A stretch of DNA of 7,934 nucleotides from an uncultured Fusobacteriaceae bacterium (GTDB taxonomy: Bacteria; Fusobacteriota; Fusobacteriia; Fusobacteriales; Fusobacteriaceae). Location of the stretch: positions 1-7,934 of the forward strand of contig CAMTJB010000040.1 of assembly GCA_947072715.1 (NCBI GenBank). The letters are read 5' to 3'. The notes beneath the pieces were generated by a model. It did no database searches. It was not told the origin of the DNA and saw only the letters and a program-made list of their open reading frames with translations. The translations under genes and the position numbers were made by a program. This document shows positions 7,019-7,934 of the stretch, one piece after another. Each line of letters opens with the position of its first letter. Within the stretch, counting starts at the first letter, position 1.

Positions 7019-7344
7019 ACTCCAACAACCCTTCCTCTAAAAAACTATAATAACTATCTTTACTTACTATAATATGGTCTAAAACCCTAACATCAAACAT
7101 ACCTAAGGAAACTTTGAGTTATTTCTATATCATTTCTTGATGGTTTAAGATTTCCTGATGGGTGATTATGTGCAAGTATGACTGATTTGGCTCTTAAATC
7201 TAGGACACTACTTAATAAATTTTGTGGATTACTTGCTATATGTGTGAATTCACAACTAAGGACACTTTCGGCTATTTCCCTTGGATAAACTGCACTTCTA
7301 TCAATTGTATCTTTAAATAAAGCTTCTGTTTTTAATTCATCAGA
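7017..7344 (-). pseudogene. radC: Broken radC-family (JAB/MPN domain) gene
   Basis: The minus strand encodes the C-terminal JAB domain of a RadC-like protein in two frames. The first frame runs from SDELKTEALFKDTIDRSA through VYPREIAESVL to the metal-binding signature AHNHPSGN (HxHP-SG, coding near 7165) and on to SRNDIEITQSFLR, then hits a TGA at 7093-7095. The sequence resumes in another frame with GMFDVRVLDHIIVSKDSYY and SFLEEGLLE to a TAG at 7017, which is the normal RadC C-terminus. A few residues around the break are missing, so this looks like a small out-of-frame deletion. An in-frame TGA at 7345-7347 stops the coding on the 5' side, and the N-terminal helix-hairpin-helix part is gone. 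Between VYPREIAESVL and the HNHPSG block is extra sequence (ending NPQNLLSSVLD) that resembles a second version of the same segment. RadC-family genes are often carried on plasmids and integrative elements; the true function is uncertain. Confidence 0.85.
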
Positions 7345-7352
7345 TCACAATA

Positions 7353-7662
7353 AAAAAATATAATTATGTATCTCATGAAGCTTTCTTTGATATTGATAAA
7401 ATTAGAGCATTTATAAAAAAAAATGTCCTTAGACTTAAAATCTAAAGACACCGATTTGATTAAAAACGTTTTTAATACTTTTATTGATAAAATTAAAATA
7501 GATAATGATTCAATTTACATTTCAATCAATCTCTATTTTGTGGACATGGATAGTGGTGGTGGAAGTGGCGGGAACATCTATCTTGGTGGTCTTTTACCTC
7601 TGATTTTAATAGGTTTAGATACTTATATTTTATATAAGTGTGTAACATATGTGTATTTTTGA
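7353..7662 (+). pseudogene. C-terminal remnant of a large serine recombinase, frameshifted
   Basis: Plus-strand coding in two frames. The first reads KKYNYVSHEAFFDIDKIRAF then IKKN and stops at a TAA near 7443-7445. The second, entered at a run of nine A (7415-7423), reads SLDLKSKDTDLIKNVFNTF, IDKIKIDNDSIYISINL and a glycine-rich DSGGGSGG, then a hydrophobic tail to the TGA at 7662. The pattern of a short helix, then F-N-T-F-I-D-K-I, an acidic turn, a beta strand and a glycine-rich end matches the C-terminus of large serine recombinases from low-GC bacteria. The catalytic serine domain, recombinase domain and zinc ribbon are absent. The hydrophobic tail (LGGLLPLILIGLDTYILYK) is probably readthrough beyond the original end. 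The ATG at 7423 lies inside the A tract with no ribosome binding site, so the 79-aa frame is not an independent gene. Family call is from pattern recognition only. Confidence 0.62.
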
Positions 7663-7710
7663 CTTTTTGAAACGGTCTCTGGTCTTAGTTTTTTTAATTC
7701 TTCTTTTATT

Positions 7711-7732
7711 ATAAAAAAAGCCCCAAAGGGCT
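7711..7732 (-). terminator. Intrinsic terminator of the small hydrophobic peptide gene
   Basis: Minus strand: AGCCC-TTTG-GGGCT stem-loop (7732-7719) followed immediately by seven T (7719-7713, one shared with the stem). It lies 11 bp after the stop of the 29-aa gene. Confidence 0.8.
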
Positions 7733-7743
7733 GAGGTTGAGGA

Positions 7744-7833
7744 TTATTTACGCTTAAACCACAATATTGCTAAAATGAAAATTGCAATTGCTAAATTTCC
7801 ATCAATGGCAATATTACTGATGTAAATGTTCAT
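7744..7833 (-). CDS. 29-aa hydrophobic peptide, candidate type I toxin
   Basis: MNIYISNIAIDGNLAIAIF then ILAILWFKRK: a single predicted membrane helix (about residues 8-26) with a basic C-terminal tail. This layout is shared by short type I toxins of Bacillota such as Fst, PepA1 and the clostridial prophage toxins, although I cannot assign it to one family. The ribosome binding site AGGAGG (7841-7846) is followed by three consecutive ATG codons; the last (7833) is chosen because its spacing is 7 nt, while the first is only 1 nt away and the second 4. The gene is monocistronic, with its own intrinsic terminator, and has two hairpins in the preceding 90 bp. A type I system needs an antisense RNA; I see no convincing plus-strand promoter for one, so the toxin role is inferred. 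The alternative is a small membrane protein of unrelated function. Confidence 0.6.
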   Translation of the reverse strand: MNIYISNIAIDGNLAIAIFILAILWFKRK

Positions 7834-7860
7834 CATCATACCTCCTGTAGTTTTGTGTGT

Positions 7861-7881
7861 TCTACCTTGTTCAAGGGTAGA
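7861..7881. repeat. Hairpin upstream of the small peptide gene
   Basis: TCTACC (7861-7866) pairs with GGTAGA (7876-7881), and TTG with CAA inside, leaving one bulged base and a very small loop. If the small gene's transcript starts upstream, this lies in its leader about 15 nt before the ribosome binding site. Confidence 0.55.
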
Positions 7882-7885
7882 AGAA

Positions 7886-7908
7886 AGGCTCTCAACAAGT
7901 GAGAGCCT
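7886..7908 (-). terminator. Perfect 9-bp hairpin, possible terminator of a transcript entering from the right
   Basis: AGGCTCTCA (7886-7894) and TGAGAGCCT (7900-7908) are perfectly complementary with a 5-nt loop. On the minus strand the stem is followed by TTCTTCT, weakly T-rich, as in an intrinsic terminator for a gene or small RNA beyond the right edge. It could instead be leader structure of the 29-aa gene. No T run follows on the plus strand. Confidence 0.5.
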
Positions 7909-7934
7909 CTATCTGAACTTGAACTACTTACACA

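Noticed and set aside
7423..7662. Independent 79-aa plus-strand gene
   Set aside because: Its ATG falls in a nine-A tract with no ribosome binding site, and the upstream frame supplies the preceding part of the same apparent protein; treated as part of a pseudogene.
1..7934. CRISPR array, tRNA or rRNA genes
   Set aside because: No regularly spaced direct repeats and no cloverleaf or conserved rRNA segments were seen on either strand.

Overview
The window is AT-rich DNA with strong AGGAGG-type ribosome binding sites, consensus-like sigma-A promoter elements and compact operons. This points to a low-GC Bacillota, probably a clostridial relative. Nothing in the sequence identifies the genus.

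Positions 1-6713 hold one minus-strand operon of five tightly packed genes with a recognisable promoter at its head. In transcription order it encodes a small MerR/excisionase-like helix-turn-helix protein (61 aa), an Eco57I-like type IIG restriction-modification fusion (996 aa; PD-(D/E)xK nuclease, N6-adenine methyltransferase and TaqI-like specificity domain), a second stand-alone Eco57I-type N6-adenine methyltransferase (542 aa), a DUF262 protein (367 aa; ParB-like fold with a DGQQR motif), and a MAE_28990/MAE_18760-type HEPN protein (219 aa; R-x4-H). Gene junctions are overlaps of 8 and 11 bp or gaps of 9 and 24 bp, so the five are probably transcribed and translated together. The promoter is a perfect TTGACA-17-TATAAT, and its spacer contains a perfect 14-bp palindrome that looks like an operator.

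The fusion enzyme and second methyltransferase form a complete Eco57I-type restriction-modification pair: the fusion cleaves and probably methylates one strand, and the companion protects the site. The DUF262-HEPN pair is not part of a normal type IIG system. By analogy with PrrC and RloC (HEPN ribonucleases linked to restriction systems), it may be a second, abortive-type defence layer. That is inference. This composite operon is the most interesting content of the window.

Positions 6714-7002 have no convincing gene but contain several inverted repeats, including two that would compete for the same sequence. Positions 7017-7662 are a graveyard of mobile-element genes: a broken radC-family JAB gene (minus strand) with its terminator, and the broken C-terminal end of what looks like a large serine recombinase (plus strand). 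Both have lost their 5' ends at nearly the same point. Positions 7663-7934 carry a 29-aa hydrophobic peptide gene (minus strand) with a strong RBS, an intrinsic terminator and two hairpins upstream. It resembles type I toxins. The layout is that of a defence island in a decayed mobile element.
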